Assembly: GCA_002840245.1 (NCBI GenBank) | Contig: PHAA01000013.1 | Coordinates: 21,984 to 85,983, forward strand | Length of the DNA: 64,000 nucleotides | Reading direction: 5' to 3' | DNA from: Firmicutes bacterium HGW-Firmicutes-15 | GTDB lineage: Bacteria > Bacillota > Syntrophomonadia > Syntrophomonadales > Syntrophomonadaceae | Shown: positions 36,501 to 44,567 of the stretch, piece after piece | Layout of the letters: each line of letters opens with the position of its first letter | Numbering within the stretch: the stretch's first letter is position 1 | Notes under the pieces: model-generated | What the model saw: the letters and a program-made list of their open reading frames with translations, nothing else | Told to the model about the DNA's origin: nothing | Database searches by the model: none | Made by a program: the position numbers and the translations under genes

Positions 36501-36515
36501 GGTGGTCAGACCACC
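36501..36515. promoter_or_regulatory. GntR/FCD-type operator upstream of the 2-oxoacid oxidoreductase operon
   Basis: GGTGGTCAGACCACC is a perfect 6+3+6 inverted repeat and contains TGGT-N3-ACCA, the known recognition pattern of PdhR/LldR-like regulators. A second overlapping TGACCA/TGGTCA pair starts at 36488. Read on the reverse strand it lies about 10 bases after a TATAAT and upstream of the gamma subunit gene, a typical repressor position. Confidence 0.6.
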
Positions 36516-36690
36516 TTTATGCAACATTATATTATATTGGGGCCTTATAATTCTAGTAGAAAATAATTTTTATGAAATTGAGTTTCCTTCCTGAGCAGTC
36601 TGGCTGGTGTTAATTATTGGAATTATGGTAAAATAAAAATGAGTCAATGAAACTAATATATACAAAAGATAAAGGAGATGACTGGATTAC

Positions 36691-37269
36691 GTGAAGAAAA
36701 TAATTGATGCTCGCGGCTTGGCCTGCCCAGAACCGGTAGTATTGACCAAAAGGGCACTTGATAGTAATGAGGTACATGAAGTAATAACTATCGTTGATAA
36801 CAGAATTGCTCTTGAAAACGTTTCCAGGATGATAAAAACGCTCAGCTTGGAAAGTATGATTGAAGAACAGGATGGCAATTTCTACATCAATATTACCAAG
36901 GAGGATATGCTTCCGGAAAAGGATACTCTGAGAGGCAGTACAGTAGTATTGATTAAGAGCAATGTGCTGGGGCAAGGTGATGATAAACTGGGCAGCATAT
37001 TAATGAAGAGTTTTATGTATACCCTCACCCAGATGGAGGGTGAGATTAAGACCCTCATCTTTTTAAATAGTGGGGTGTTACTTACTACTGCGGGATCTGA
37101 TTTGATCGAACATATCAAAATATTGGAGAGTAATGGAGTGGAGGTTCTTTCCTGCGGAACCTGTCTCGACTTCTACAGCTTGATAGATAAATTACAGGTA
37201 GGTGTGGTAGGGAATATGTATACCATAGCTGAAGAAATGATACACGCGAGCAAGGTTATTGTTTTATAA
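36691..37269 (+). CDS. yedF: Selenium-metabolism protein YedF (TusA domain plus DsrE-like domain)
   Basis: 192 residues. The TusA/SirA-like N-terminal domain (about 1-70) has the conserved DARGLACPEPV with Cys11. The C-terminal DsrE/F-like domain (about 85-192) ends with CGTCLDFY. YedF proteins co-occur with selenium donor and selenocysteine systems; a role in handling persulfide or perselenide is assumed from the family. GTG start with AAAGGAGATG upstream. No selD or selA is in the window. Confidence 0.9.
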   Translation: MKKIIDARGLACPEPVVLTKRALDSNEVHEVITIVDNRIALENVSRMIKTLSLESMIEEQDGNFYINITKEDMLPEKDTLRGSTVVLIKSNVLGQGDDKLGSILMKSFMYTLTQMEGEIKTLIFLNSGVLLTTAGSDLIEHIKILESNGVEVLSCGTCLDFYSLIDKLQVGVVGNMYTIAEEMIHASKVIVL

Positions 37270-37399
37270 ATAGAAACTATAGGGATGTAATAAATATTAA
37301 TTTATAGAAAGGAAATACGGTATTGTCATAGAATACATTCAATAGAACAGCGCAACGCGTATTGGGTCAGAATAATTGCTAATTAGAGGAGGGTATACT

Positions 37400-37879
37400 A
37401 TGGCTGAAGAGATTCAATTGGTGGTATTTAAATTAAAGACGGGTGACACTGTATGTGAGTATGGGGTTCCGATTACCCAGGTGCAGGAGATAATTCCCAT
37501 TGCAACGCCTACCAGACTGCCGCAAGCTCCGAGTTTTGTTGAGGGAATAATTAATCTTCGGGGTAAAATTATACCCATAATTGACCTTAAAAAGAGATTC
37601 GGTTTGGCCTCCTCAGAGTTAAGTAGTGAAAGCCGCAGCGTAGTGGTTGATGTGGAAGGACAGACTGTTGGCATTATGGTAGACGAAGTTAGCGAGGTGC
37701 TGAGATTAGCTTTTGATAGCATAGAACCTCCGCCAGCGCTGGTAGGGGGAATTACCTCCGAATATCTGACCGGGGTGGGTAAAATGGAAGACCGCCTCTT
37801 AATCCTATTGGATATGAACAAGATATTAAGCGAAGGGGAGAGGGCCGAACTCCTGAGCGTTGGAGGGAAAGCCAGCTAG
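37400..37879 (+). CDS. CheW-like chemotaxis coupling protein
   Basis: 159 residues spanning one CheW domain. Recognisable parts are VVFKLKTGDTVCEYGVPITQVQEI, the loop LPQAPSFVEGIINLRGKIIPIIDLKKRFG, and VVDVEGQTVGIMVDEVSEVLRL. CheW links chemoreceptors to the CheA kinase. The start is ATG 37400 with GGAGGG 7 bases upstream. It stands alone, with no cheA nearby, and could serve the two receptors at 14.0 and 27.6 kb or a non-motility array. Confidence 0.92.
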   Translation: MAEEIQLVVFKLKTGDTVCEYGVPITQVQEIIPIATPTRLPQAPSFVEGIINLRGKIIPIIDLKKRFGLASSELSSESRSVVVDVEGQTVGIMVDEVSEVLRLAFDSIEPPPALVGGITSEYLTGVGKMEDRLLILLDMNKILSEGERAELLSVGGKAS

Positions 37880-37901
37880 CACCAATGTGGCCTTGAAACC
37901 G

Positions 37902-38058
37902 AGGGCTCATGAAATAATAAGTTCCCATTTTTGAAAGGGTATTTCCGATATTGCGGCGTTGTCATTTGTAACAATACTACCAGTATTGCTAGCTCTTGCG
38001 CTTGATACGATCGGAAACACTTCGCTACCAAATTTGGTCTTATTATTTCGTGAGCCCT
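37902..38058. repeat. Long imperfect palindromic element B (157 bases, 20-base terminal inverted repeats)
   Basis: AGGGCTCATGAAATAATAAG and CTTATTATTTCGTGAGCCCT pair at 19 of 20 positions, with one G-U. Outside them TGAAACC (37893) pairs with GGTTTCA (38061). Inside, TTTCCGAT pairs with ATCGGAAA, and the centre CAATACT-ACC-AGTATTG closes a stem, so the whole unit can form one long hairpin. The ends share the AGGG...TAATAA pattern with element A at 33161. It sits between cheW and acpS. Confidence 0.6.
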
Positions 38059-38118
38059 AAGGTTTCAGGGCTTAACTATATTCAGAACTTAGAATGAAAA
38101 GTCAGGGGGATAGTTTGT

Positions 38119-38487
38119 TTGCTTATCGGTATTGATATTATTGATATTGCCAGACTTAGAAATGTGATAAATAGAACACCCCGATTTTTGGAACGGGTAT
38201 TTACCCAGCAGGAAATTGAGTATTGTTACCGGAAAAAGGATCCCTACCCTTCTCTAGCGGTAAGATTTGCGACTCGGGAGGCATTTCGCAAGCTGGATAT
38301 GATATTTGTTAATGGAATCCGCTTTCACGATACAGAGGTTGTAGTGGATACGGGAGGGAAACCCCAGCTTATCTTACATGAGGCCGCCTTGCTTAGGGCC
38401 TATGAAGCTAAAATAGATGACTTTTCGATAAGTCTCTCACATAGCAAAGAACAGGCAATAGCAGTCGTTATTGCCAGTAAGGGGTGA
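38119..38487 (+). CDS. acpS: Holo-[acyl-carrier-protein] synthase
   Basis: 122 residues, standard length. AcpS transfers 4'-phosphopantetheine from CoA to the serine of ACP and activates fatty-acid synthesis. The Mg-binding aspartate is in GIDIIDIARL and the second motif is FATREAFRKLD near 57-67. The family more often has KEA there; Arg-Glu keeps the acidic residue. TTG start with AGGGGGAT upstream. The gene opens the conserved Firmicutes order acpS-nnr-alr-mazEF and ends 4 bases before nnr. Confidence 0.92.
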   Translation: MLIGIDIIDIARLRNVINRTPRFLERVFTQQEIEYCYRKKDPYPSLAVRFATREAFRKLDMIFVNGIRFHDTEVVVDTGGKPQLILHEAALLRAYEAKIDDFSISLSHSKEQAIAVVIASKG

Positions 38488-38491
38488 TCAT

Positions 38492-40045
38492 ATGAAGCTG
38501 CTAACTGCAGAGCAGATGAAAGATATTGATAGGCGAGCTACAGATGATTATTTAATACCAGGACTGATACTTATGGAAAACGCTGGTTTGCGCGTTTTAG
38601 AGACAATTGAAGGTTTAATAGGTGAGCTGCGCAACGCGAAGATAATCATACTGGCTGGGAAAGGCAACAATGGGGGAGACGGCCTGGTTTTGGGACGGCA
38701 TCTTATAAATGCAGGAGCCCTAGTCGATACCTTCCTGTTGGGAGAACCACAAAATATGAGTTCCGATGCCAACATTAATTATAGTATCCTTAAAAAAATG
38801 AGTGATAGCTTGTTTCCATTAAGGGTAGATGAAGATTTGAATCGCCTAATGATTGCTCTTTTGTCGGCTGACATCATTGTCGATGCTATTTATGGAATTG
38901 GATTTCGGGGTAGTCTGGATGATTTTGAAAACCGGATAGCACAAATGGTTAATTGGAGCCAAGCAGTGGTGGTGGCAGTAGATATTCCTTCGGGAGTGGA
39001 GGCAAATACGGGCAAAATACATGGGATAGCTATAAAAGCTAATCACACTGTAACCTTCGCTCTTCCGAAACTAGGTTTGGTTTTAGACCCAGGTCGGGAT
39101 TACGTGGGAACTTTAACTGTTGCCGATATATCTATCCCTCAGGCTCTGTTAGAAGATGACAAGTTTAAGCTCAACCTAATCGGCGAAGCTATGGTTAAAA
39201 GGCTATTAAAACCTCGGATGCCAGAATCACATAAAGGCACCTATGGACATGCCTTAGTAATCGGAGGTTCTACAGGGATGACTGGAGCAGTCATTATGAC
39301 TTCTTATGCGGCTTTACGCACCGGTGCAGGGCTGGTTACTGCCGCGCTTCCTGAGTCATTAGTGCCGATCTTGGAAGCTTCGGTTATGGAAGTAATGAGC
39401 CGAGCCCTGCCGGAAACAAGTGAGGCCACCATCTCCCTAGAGGCACTTCCGGCAATTGAAAATCTTTTGGGTACAGTGTCGGTTTGCGCTATTGGCCCCG
39501 GGATGTCTACGTATCAGGAGGCGAATGCAATACTTCGCCAAGTACTAGAGAAATCAGGAGTTCCAATTTTGATCGATGCTGATGGACTCAATGCTTTGGC
39601 AGGCGATACAGCGATATTTAAAGACCGGCAGGTTCCGATAGTAATAACCCCTCATCCAGGAGAAATGGCGCGGTTAACCGGTTTGACAGTAGAGGAAATC
39701 CAGCAAAATCGTCTCGAAATTGCACGGAACTATGCTGTTGAATGGGGGATTACCGTAGTTTTGAAGGGTAATAAGACTGTGGTAGCCAGCCCATCTGGGG
39801 AAGTGTTTATCAATATGTGCGGAAATCCAGGTATGGCAACAGCCGGCAGCGGCGATGTTCTAAGCGGAATTATCCTTGGGCTTATGGCTCAGGGTCTAAG
39901 ACCCCAGAGCGCTGCGGTAGCCGGTGTTTATATCCACGGCAGCGCGGGTGATCGGGCAGCCGAAATACTCGGGCAGAGAGGATTGATTGCAGGTGATTTG
40001 CTTAATCATCTGCCGTATGTCCTACATGAATTGGAGAAGAGTTAA
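38492..40045 (+). CDS. nnr: Bifunctional NAD(P)HX epimerase / ADP-dependent NAD(P)HX dehydratase
   Basis: 517 residues, two enzymes fused as usual in bacteria. The N-terminal epimerase domain (about 1-215) has LAGKGNNGGDGLVLGRHL and VAVDIPSGVEANTG. The C-terminal ribokinase-like dehydratase (about 225-510) has PESHKGTYGHALVIGGS, ITPHPGEMARL and the GSGDVLSG anion-hole motif. It repairs hydrated NADH and NADPH. The ATG at 38492 has AAGGGGTG upstream and follows acpS by four bases, so the two are coupled. Confidence 0.94.
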   Translation: MKLLTAEQMKDIDRRATDDYLIPGLILMENAGLRVLETIEGLIGELRNAKIIILAGKGNNGGDGLVLGRHLINAGALVDTFLLGEPQNMSSDANINYSILKKMSDSLFPLRVDEDLNRLMIALLSADIIVDAIYGIGFRGSLDDFENRIAQMVNWSQAVVVAVDIPSGVEANTGKIHGIAIKANHTVTFALPKLGLVLDPGRDYVGTLTVADISIPQALLEDDKFKLNLIGEAMVKRLLKPRMPESHKGTYGHALVIGGSTGMTGAVIMTSYAALRTGAGLVTAALPESLVPILEASVMEVMSRALPETSEATISLEALPAIENLLGTVSVCAIGPGMSTYQEANAILRQVLEKSGVPILIDADGLNALAGDTAIFKDRQVPIVITPHPGEMARLTGLTVEEIQQNRLEIARNYAVEWGITVVLKGNKTVVASPSGEVFINMCGNPGMATAGSGDVLSGIILGLMAQGLRPQSAAVAGVYIHGSAGDRAAEILGQRGLIAGDLLNHLPYVLHELEKS

Positions 40046-40071
40046 TAAAACCTAAGGAAGAAGGATGGGTA

Positions 40072-40527
40072 ATGTTAGCAAAAAATATTATGACTAAAGA
40101 TGTAATTACAGTGAGGCCGGATGAAAAGGTAGAAAAGGTAGCTCAGATGCTGGTGGAAAATAGGATTAGTGGAATACCAGTGGTGGATGAAAATCATCAT
40201 GTGCTAGGTATTGTCTCGGAAAAGGATTTGATGATTAGGGCCAGCGAGTTGAAAGTTCCATTCTATCTCACATTATTTGACAGTATTATTTTTTTAGAGA
40301 ATCCCATACGATTTAATAATAATCTTAAGAAATATACGGCTTTGCAAGTAAAAGATGCTATGACAACGAAGGTAATCGTCGTTGAGGAGGACGCTCCGGT
40401 GAGCGAGGTGGTAGACATCATGCAAAAGCATGAAATCAACCGTGTGCCGGTTGTAAGGCACGGCAAACTGATAGGTATCATTACTCGTAATGATATATTG
40501 AAGTCTCTGGTAGAAAGAGATGGATAA
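40072..40527 (+). CDS. CBS-domain pair protein
   Basis: 151 residues forming one Bateman module. CBS 1 covers about 1-60 (MTKDVITVRPDEKVEKVAQML, GIPVVDE, LGIVSEKDL) and CBS 2 about 90-150 (MTTKVIVVEEDAPVSEVVDIM, RVPVV, LIGIITRNDIL). Such proteins sense adenosine nucleotides and control other proteins; the partner is unknown. It is placed between nnr and alr, overlapping alr by 8 bases, so it is translated with it. Confidence 0.92.
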   Translation: MLAKNIMTKDVITVRPDEKVEKVAQMLVENRISGIPVVDENHHVLGIVSEKDLMIRASELKVPFYLTLFDSIIFLENPIRFNNNLKKYTALQVKDAMTTKVIVVEEDAPVSEVVDIMQKHEINRVPVVRHGKLIGIITRNDILKSLVERDG

Positions 40528-41644
40528 TTGCCTAATAAGCTGGGCAGAAATAGACTTAAGGGCAATACGAAGTAATATAGCTGGAATAAAACGCCTGATT
40601 TCCCCGCAGACCAAGTTGATGGCGGTAGTAAAAGCGAATGCTTACGGGCATGGCATGGTGGAGGTTTCAAAGGCCTGCCTGCAAGAGGGGGCTAGCTATT
40701 TGGGTGTGGCTAATCCTGACGAAGCGGTGGCTCTGCGGGAAGCAGGTATCAATGCGCAGGTATTGCTATTAGGGTATATGCCGGAAGAATGTGCCGAGAC
40801 TATGGTGCAAAACCAAATCGAAGTAACGGTGTTTAACCTCGATACCGCCAAGGTTTTATCGAAGGCTGCTTCCAGCTCTGACGGTGAGGCTCGGCTGCAC
40901 TTGAAGATTGATACGGGGATGGGGAGAATAGGTTTTAACCCGGATTCTTCCTCGCTGGAGTTGATTTCGGAAATAAGTCGTCTACCCGGAATTTTTATTC
41001 AGGGTATATTTAGCCATTTGGCTACCGCGGATCATAGTGATAAGAGTTTTGCACGGCAGCAAGTGGAAATATTCAAGCGCTTTATATGCAAGTTAGAGGA
41101 ATCCGGGGTGTCAATTCCGCTAAAACATATTGCGAATAGTGCGGCTATTATGGAAATGCCTGAGGCACATTTTAATATGGTAAGAAGCGGGATTACTACC
41201 TACGGCTTATATCCCTCGCCACAGGTTGATAAGGCTAAACTGGATCTTACACCCGCCATGCGCTTGAAGAGTAGGGTCAGTTATGTTAAAACGATCCCTC
41301 AAGGCCAATCAGTGAGCTATGGCCGTACTTATATAAGTGAGCACGAAACCAGGGTGGCTACCGTATCTATAGGCTATGCAGACGGCTATAGCCGGCTTCT
41401 TTCCAATAGGGGCTGGGCTACAATTAGGGGGAAGAAGGTACCTTTAATTGGAACTGTTTGTATGGATCAATGTATGTTTGATGTAAGCGGGTTAGAAAAT
41501 GTGCAAGTAGGAGATGAGATAATTCTTTTTGGCAGGCCGGAAGATGGAGTAACGGCAGATGACCTAGCAGATACAATAGGAACCATTAACTATGAAATTG
41601 TATGTGCTCCCAGTAGCCGAGTTAACAGAATTTACATGGGATAA
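40520..41644 (+). CDS. alr: Alanine racemase
   Basis: 374 residues, a fold-III PLP enzyme that makes D-alanine for peptidoglycan. The PLP lysine is Lys38 in AVVKANAYGHG, and the second catalytic residue, a tyrosine, is in IGYADGYSRLLSN. MGRIGF and SYGRTY match the family. The ATG overlaps the CBS gene by 8 bases. The mazEF pair follows after a separate promoter, as in Bacillus. Confidence 0.95.
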   Translation: MDNCLISWAEIDLRAIRSNIAGIKRLISPQTKLMAVVKANAYGHGMVEVSKACLQEGASYLGVANPDEAVALREAGINAQVLLLGYMPEECAETMVQNQIEVTVFNLDTAKVLSKAASSSDGEARLHLKIDTGMGRIGFNPDSSSLELISEISRLPGIFIQGIFSHLATADHSDKSFARQQVEIFKRFICKLEESGVSIPLKHIANSAAIMEMPEAHFNMVRSGITTYGLYPSPQVDKAKLDLTPAMRLKSRVSYVKTIPQGQSVSYGRTYISEHETRVATVSIGYADGYSRLLSNRGWATIRGKKVPLIGTVCMDQCMFDVSGLENVQVGDEIILFGRPEDGVTADDLADTIGTINYEIVCAPSSRVNRIYMG

Positions 41645-41668
41645 AATTTGTGCAAGTAATAATTGGAT

Positions 41669-41697
41669 TTGCGAGCCCAGGGTCTTGTCTATATAAT
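41669..41697 (+). promoter_or_regulatory. SigmaA-type promoter of the mazEF pair
   Basis: TTGCGA, then a 17-base spacer, then a perfect TATAAT, ending 40 bases before the antitoxin start. The toxin-antitoxin pair can therefore be transcribed apart from alr. Confidence 0.65.
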
Positions 41698-41737
41698 AGA
41701 TATATGATTTTGTATATTTATTATGGGGGTGCTCGTA

Positions 41738-42007
41738 TTGCCTACCTCTAAAAGAATTATTATTTCTATTTCTGAAATGCTTCTATCTGAAGTTGATAGT
41801 TTTACAGTTTTGGAAAAAAGAAACCGCAGTGAAATTGTGCGGGACGCGATAAAGTTTTATCTAGAGGAACGTAAAAAGGAATTAATGATTGAGCAGATGA
41901 AAAAAGGCTACTTGGAAATGGCGCCGATTAATTTAACGATCGCCAGTGAAAGTTCGGTTTTGGAAGAAGAGATTCTGGTGTGGCGTGATTATAAACTGCT
42001 GGAGTGA
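41738..42007 (+). CDS. ndoAI: Ribbon-helix-helix antitoxin, MazE/EndoAI type
   Basis: About 89 residues with an N-terminal ribbon-helix-helix (KRIIISISEMLLSEVDSF, then NRSEIVRDAIKFYLEERKK) that binds DNA, and a C-terminal tail that would block the toxin. GGGGGTG is 6 bases before the TTG at 41738, which I take as the start; an ATG at 41723 lies upstream of the ribosome site. The toxin gene follows directly, as in B. subtilis ndoAI-ndoA. Confidence 0.88.
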   Translation: MPTSKRIIISISEMLLSEVDSFTVLEKRNRSEIVRDAIKFYLEERKKELMIEQMKKGYLEMAPINLTIASESSVLEEEILVWRDYKLLE

Positions 42008-42015
42008 TAAGATAT

Positions 42016-42363
42016 ATGATTAAACGAGGCGAGATTTATTTTGCCCAGCTTAACCCGGTTGTAGGTTCCGAGCAGGGAGGAATAAGACCGGTTTTGGTGG
42101 TGCAAAACAACATTGGCAACCAGTATAGTCCTACCACGATTGTGCTGGCAATAACCTCGCAGATTAATAAAGCTAAGCTTCCTACCCACGTAGAGTTAAA
42201 AGCGGCTACTTATGGAATGGAACGCGATTCAGTTATACTAACCGAGCAGATAAGGACCATCGATAAAACCCGTCTAAAACAGAGGATAGCTGTTCTGAAA
42301 GACGAATTGATGGAGAAGGTAGACCAAGCTCTAGCCATTAGCCTGGAGTTAAGTGAAATATAA
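42016..42363 (+). CDS. ndoA: mRNA interferase EndoA/MazF
   Basis: 115 residues of the MazF/PemK fold, an RNase that cuts single-stranded mRNA at short specific sequences. The family patterns RGEIYFAQLNPVVGSEQGGIRPVLVVQN and the VILTEQIRTIDKTRL stretch, which carries the conserved threonine/arginine active site region, are complete, so the toxin looks functional. The ATG at 42016 has GGAGTG 10 bases upstream, overlapping the end of the antitoxin gene. A clean terminator follows. Confidence 0.95.
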   Translation: MIKRGEIYFAQLNPVVGSEQGGIRPVLVVQNNIGNQYSPTTIVLAITSQINKAKLPTHVELKAATYGMERDSVILTEQIRTIDKTRLKQRIAVLKDELMEKVDQALAISLELSEI

Positions 42364-42386
42364 ATACATATTAATGTTGACGATAG

Positions 42387-42415
42387 AGCAGGTTCTAAGT
42401 GGAACCTGCTTTTTT
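42387..42415 (+). terminator. Terminator of the acpS-alr-mazEF block
   Basis: AGCAGGTTC pairs with GAACCTGCT (9 bp, 6-base loop), directly followed by TTTTT. Confidence 0.92.
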
Positions 42416-42429
42416 GAGGGAGGGGTTTG

Positions 42430-43128
42430 GTGAGGCCGGTTATTGGTATTACAGGAAATTATTATGCCGAGAACAACAGCTTTTGTTTAAAGGATTATTA
42501 TGTAGCTTCCATCGCGGATGCTGGAGGGATTGCCGTTATCCTGCCGCCCACGGCTGATGGAGAGTTGATGGAAGACTACCTTAGTATTTGCCAGGGATTA
42601 TTGTTCTCTGGAGGGGGAGACCTTGATCCGGTTTACTGGGGAGAGTGTCTTGAGCAAGATTCAGGGGAAATTGAACCACTACGGGACGGTTTTGAGCTTA
42701 GCCTGGCGAGGAAGGCCTTCCTGAGCAAGAAAGTGGTTCTGGGAATTTGTCGGGGTTGCCAGGTGTTAAATGTAGCCATGGGAGGAAGCCTGGTTCAGGA
42801 TGTTAAGGGCTTGATGAGCCATTGGCAAAAAGCTCCCCGAGCTTATCCTATTCATGATATATTTATAGAACCAAATAGCCAACTTTACTGCATAATGAGC
42901 AGTGAACGCATCCGGGTGAACAGTTTTCATCATCAGGCAGTAAAAGAGCTGGGACGAGGTTTGTCTATTGCCGCGATGGCGGCCGATGGAACGGTGGAGG
43001 CGATTGAGAGCCGGGAACATACATTTTACATGGGGGTGCAATGGCATCCAGAATGCCTAAGGGATGAATTTTCCGCTCACCTATTTACAGCTTTGACAGC
43101 AGCTGCACAAATCTACCCCCATTTTTAG
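42430..43128 (+). CDS. Class I glutamine amidotransferase-like hydrolase (PuuD / peptidase C26)
   Basis: 232 residues. The family cleaves gamma-glutamyl bonds, for example gamma-glutamyl-GABA in putrescine breakdown. Catalytic Cys107 is in GICRGCQVLNVAMGG, and His206 and Glu208 in GVQWHPE, so the triad is complete. The N-terminal RPVIGITGNYY is typical. GTG start at 42430 with GAGGGAGGGG upstream. No other putrescine genes are present, so the true substrate is open. Confidence 0.9.
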   Translation: MRPVIGITGNYYAENNSFCLKDYYVASIADAGGIAVILPPTADGELMEDYLSICQGLLFSGGGDLDPVYWGECLEQDSGEIEPLRDGFELSLARKAFLSKKVVLGICRGCQVLNVAMGGSLVQDVKGLMSHWQKAPRAYPIHDIFIEPNSQLYCIMSSERIRVNSFHHQAVKELGRGLSIAAMAADGTVEAIESREHTFYMGVQWHPECLRDEFSAHLFTALTAAAQIYPHF

Positions 43129-43209
43129 CCGGGTAGATAATGGCAGCTCGGCAGCAGAACAGTATGATTACCGAATTCATAGAGTATAAGGGACGGGAGG
43201 AACTCTTTC

Positions 43210-44346
43210 ATGTTAGCGATAAAAGGTGGCAAGATATTAACAATGGATGAGGCTGGAGTCATAGACAACGGGGTGATACTGGTAGAGGGAGAATTTATCC
43301 ATCAGGTGGGAAAGGACCTTTCGATTCCGAAAGGCAGCGAGATTATAGAGGCTTGGGGTAAATATATATGTCCGGGCTTTATAGATTCCCATACCCATAT
43401 TGGCTTGGAAGAAGAGATATATCGGGTAGAAGGAGACGATGTTAATGAAACTAGTCATCCTATTACCCCTCATTTGCAAGCTGTAGATGGGATAAATTTT
43501 ATGGATTTGGCTTTCGCTGATGCCCTGCGGGGAGGAGTAACCCGAACCATGTGTATGCCCGGGAGTGCTAATATTTTAGGTGGCCAGGCCGTGTTTCTAA
43601 AGACCCTGGCTTCCAGTATGGGAGACATGATTTACCGTAACCCCTGGGGTCTTAAAGCAGCCCTGGGAGAGAATCCTAAAAGGGTTTATGCAAGTCAGAA
43701 GAAGACACCTAAAACCCGTATGGCCAGTGCTAGCCTATTGCGAGAGGCGTTTTCTATAGCCCGCAGCCTTATGGATAAAGATGACCTTAAGGCTAGGGAA
43801 GTGTACAGAAATTCAGCCATTTTTAAGGTTCTGCGCAAGGAAATGCCATTGCTGCTCCATGTTCACCGTGCCGATGACATCCTGACTGCTTTGCGAATCA
43901 AGGACGAATTTGGTATTGATATGTTACTCCAGCATGGAACCGAAGCAGTTCTAGTAGCGGAAGAGTTGGTGAAAAGAGATGTTGCCGTATTTCTGGGACC
44001 TCTATTAACAACTCGCGCCAAGGTAGAAATGAAGGAAGTTGCTTTTAAAAATGCTGCACTTCTGGCCGCAAGGGGAGTGAAATTCAGTTTCATAACCGAC
44101 CATCCGGTAATCCCTATCGAACACCTGCGGGTGTGTGCAGCCCTAGCGGTGCGTGAAGGCTTATCTGAAGAAATGGCATTAAAGGCCATTACCAGCATTC
44201 CGGCACAACTATTGAAGGTTGACCAGGAACTGGGATCAATTAAAGAGGGGAAACGCGCCGACCTGGTAATTTTTAATGGACATCCGTTCGATTTTCGTTC
44301 CCAAGCGGAAAAAGTACTGGTGGATGGCAAAATTTGGGGGGGATAG
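43210..44346 (+). CDS. Metal-dependent amidohydrolase (imidazolonepropionase-like)
   Basis: 378 residues, an amidohydrolase-superfamily barrel. Metal ligands are visible: HTH in FIDSHTHIG near residues 60-63, His in LLHVHRADD, His in LLQHGTEA, and the catalytic Asp in SFITDHPV. The C-terminal strand end KEGKRADLVIFNGHPFD is standard. The group includes imidazolonepropionase and prolidase-like enzymes of unassigned function, and nothing nearby shows the substrate. GGGAGGAAC precedes the ATG. A small gene overlaps or abuts its end. Confidence 0.9.
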   Translation: MLAIKGGKILTMDEAGVIDNGVILVEGEFIHQVGKDLSIPKGSEIIEAWGKYICPGFIDSHTHIGLEEEIYRVEGDDVNETSHPITPHLQAVDGINFMDLAFADALRGGVTRTMCMPGSANILGGQAVFLKTLASSMGDMIYRNPWGLKAALGENPKRVYASQKKTPKTRMASASLLREAFSIARSLMDKDDLKAREVYRNSAIFKVLRKEMPLLLHVHRADDILTALRIKDEFGIDMLLQHGTEAVLVAEELVKRDVAVFLGPLLTTRAKVEMKEVAFKNAALLAARGVKFSFITDHPVIPIEHLRVCAALAVREGLSEEMALKAITSIPAQLLKVDQELGSIKEGKRADLVIFNGHPFDFRSQAEKVLVDGKIWGG

Positions 44347-44348
44347 CC

Positions 44349-44540
44349 TTGGATAAGGGGGATATGTTTACAGTCTATCTGGATGGAAATATGATGACGA
44401 TATGTGTTATAGGTTCGTATAAGGAAGAATACAGCGGTGAAGAAATGGTCATCCTAGCGGTGGTCAGCCAGGATAATTTAGTGCATGTTCCTGCCGACGA
44501 CCTAGATTTATTATTCCCGCAAAAGAAGTACATCAATTAG
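44349..44540 (+). CDS. Small conserved-looking protein of unknown function
   Basis: About 63 residues, mostly beta-strand pattern (FTVYLDGNMMTICVIGSYKE, then MVILAVVSQDN). It resembles small DUF1292-type beta proteins only in general character. TTG 44349 is chosen because a G-rich site (GGGGGG) stands 8 bases before it; the frame is also open to a GTG inside the amidohydrolase gene. It starts right after that gene, so it is cotranscribed. I do not recognise it. Confidence 0.6.
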   Translation: MDKGDMFTVYLDGNMMTICVIGSYKEEYSGEEMVILAVVSQDNLVHVPADDLDLLFPQKKYIN

Positions 44541-44567
44541 GGGTATAGGGGGGAGTGGGTGTGCATA

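Noticed and set aside
36610..36975. Reverse-strand hydrophobic reading frame over yedF
   Set aside because: Antisense to a well-supported gene, no ribosome site, composition explained by the complement of YedF codons.
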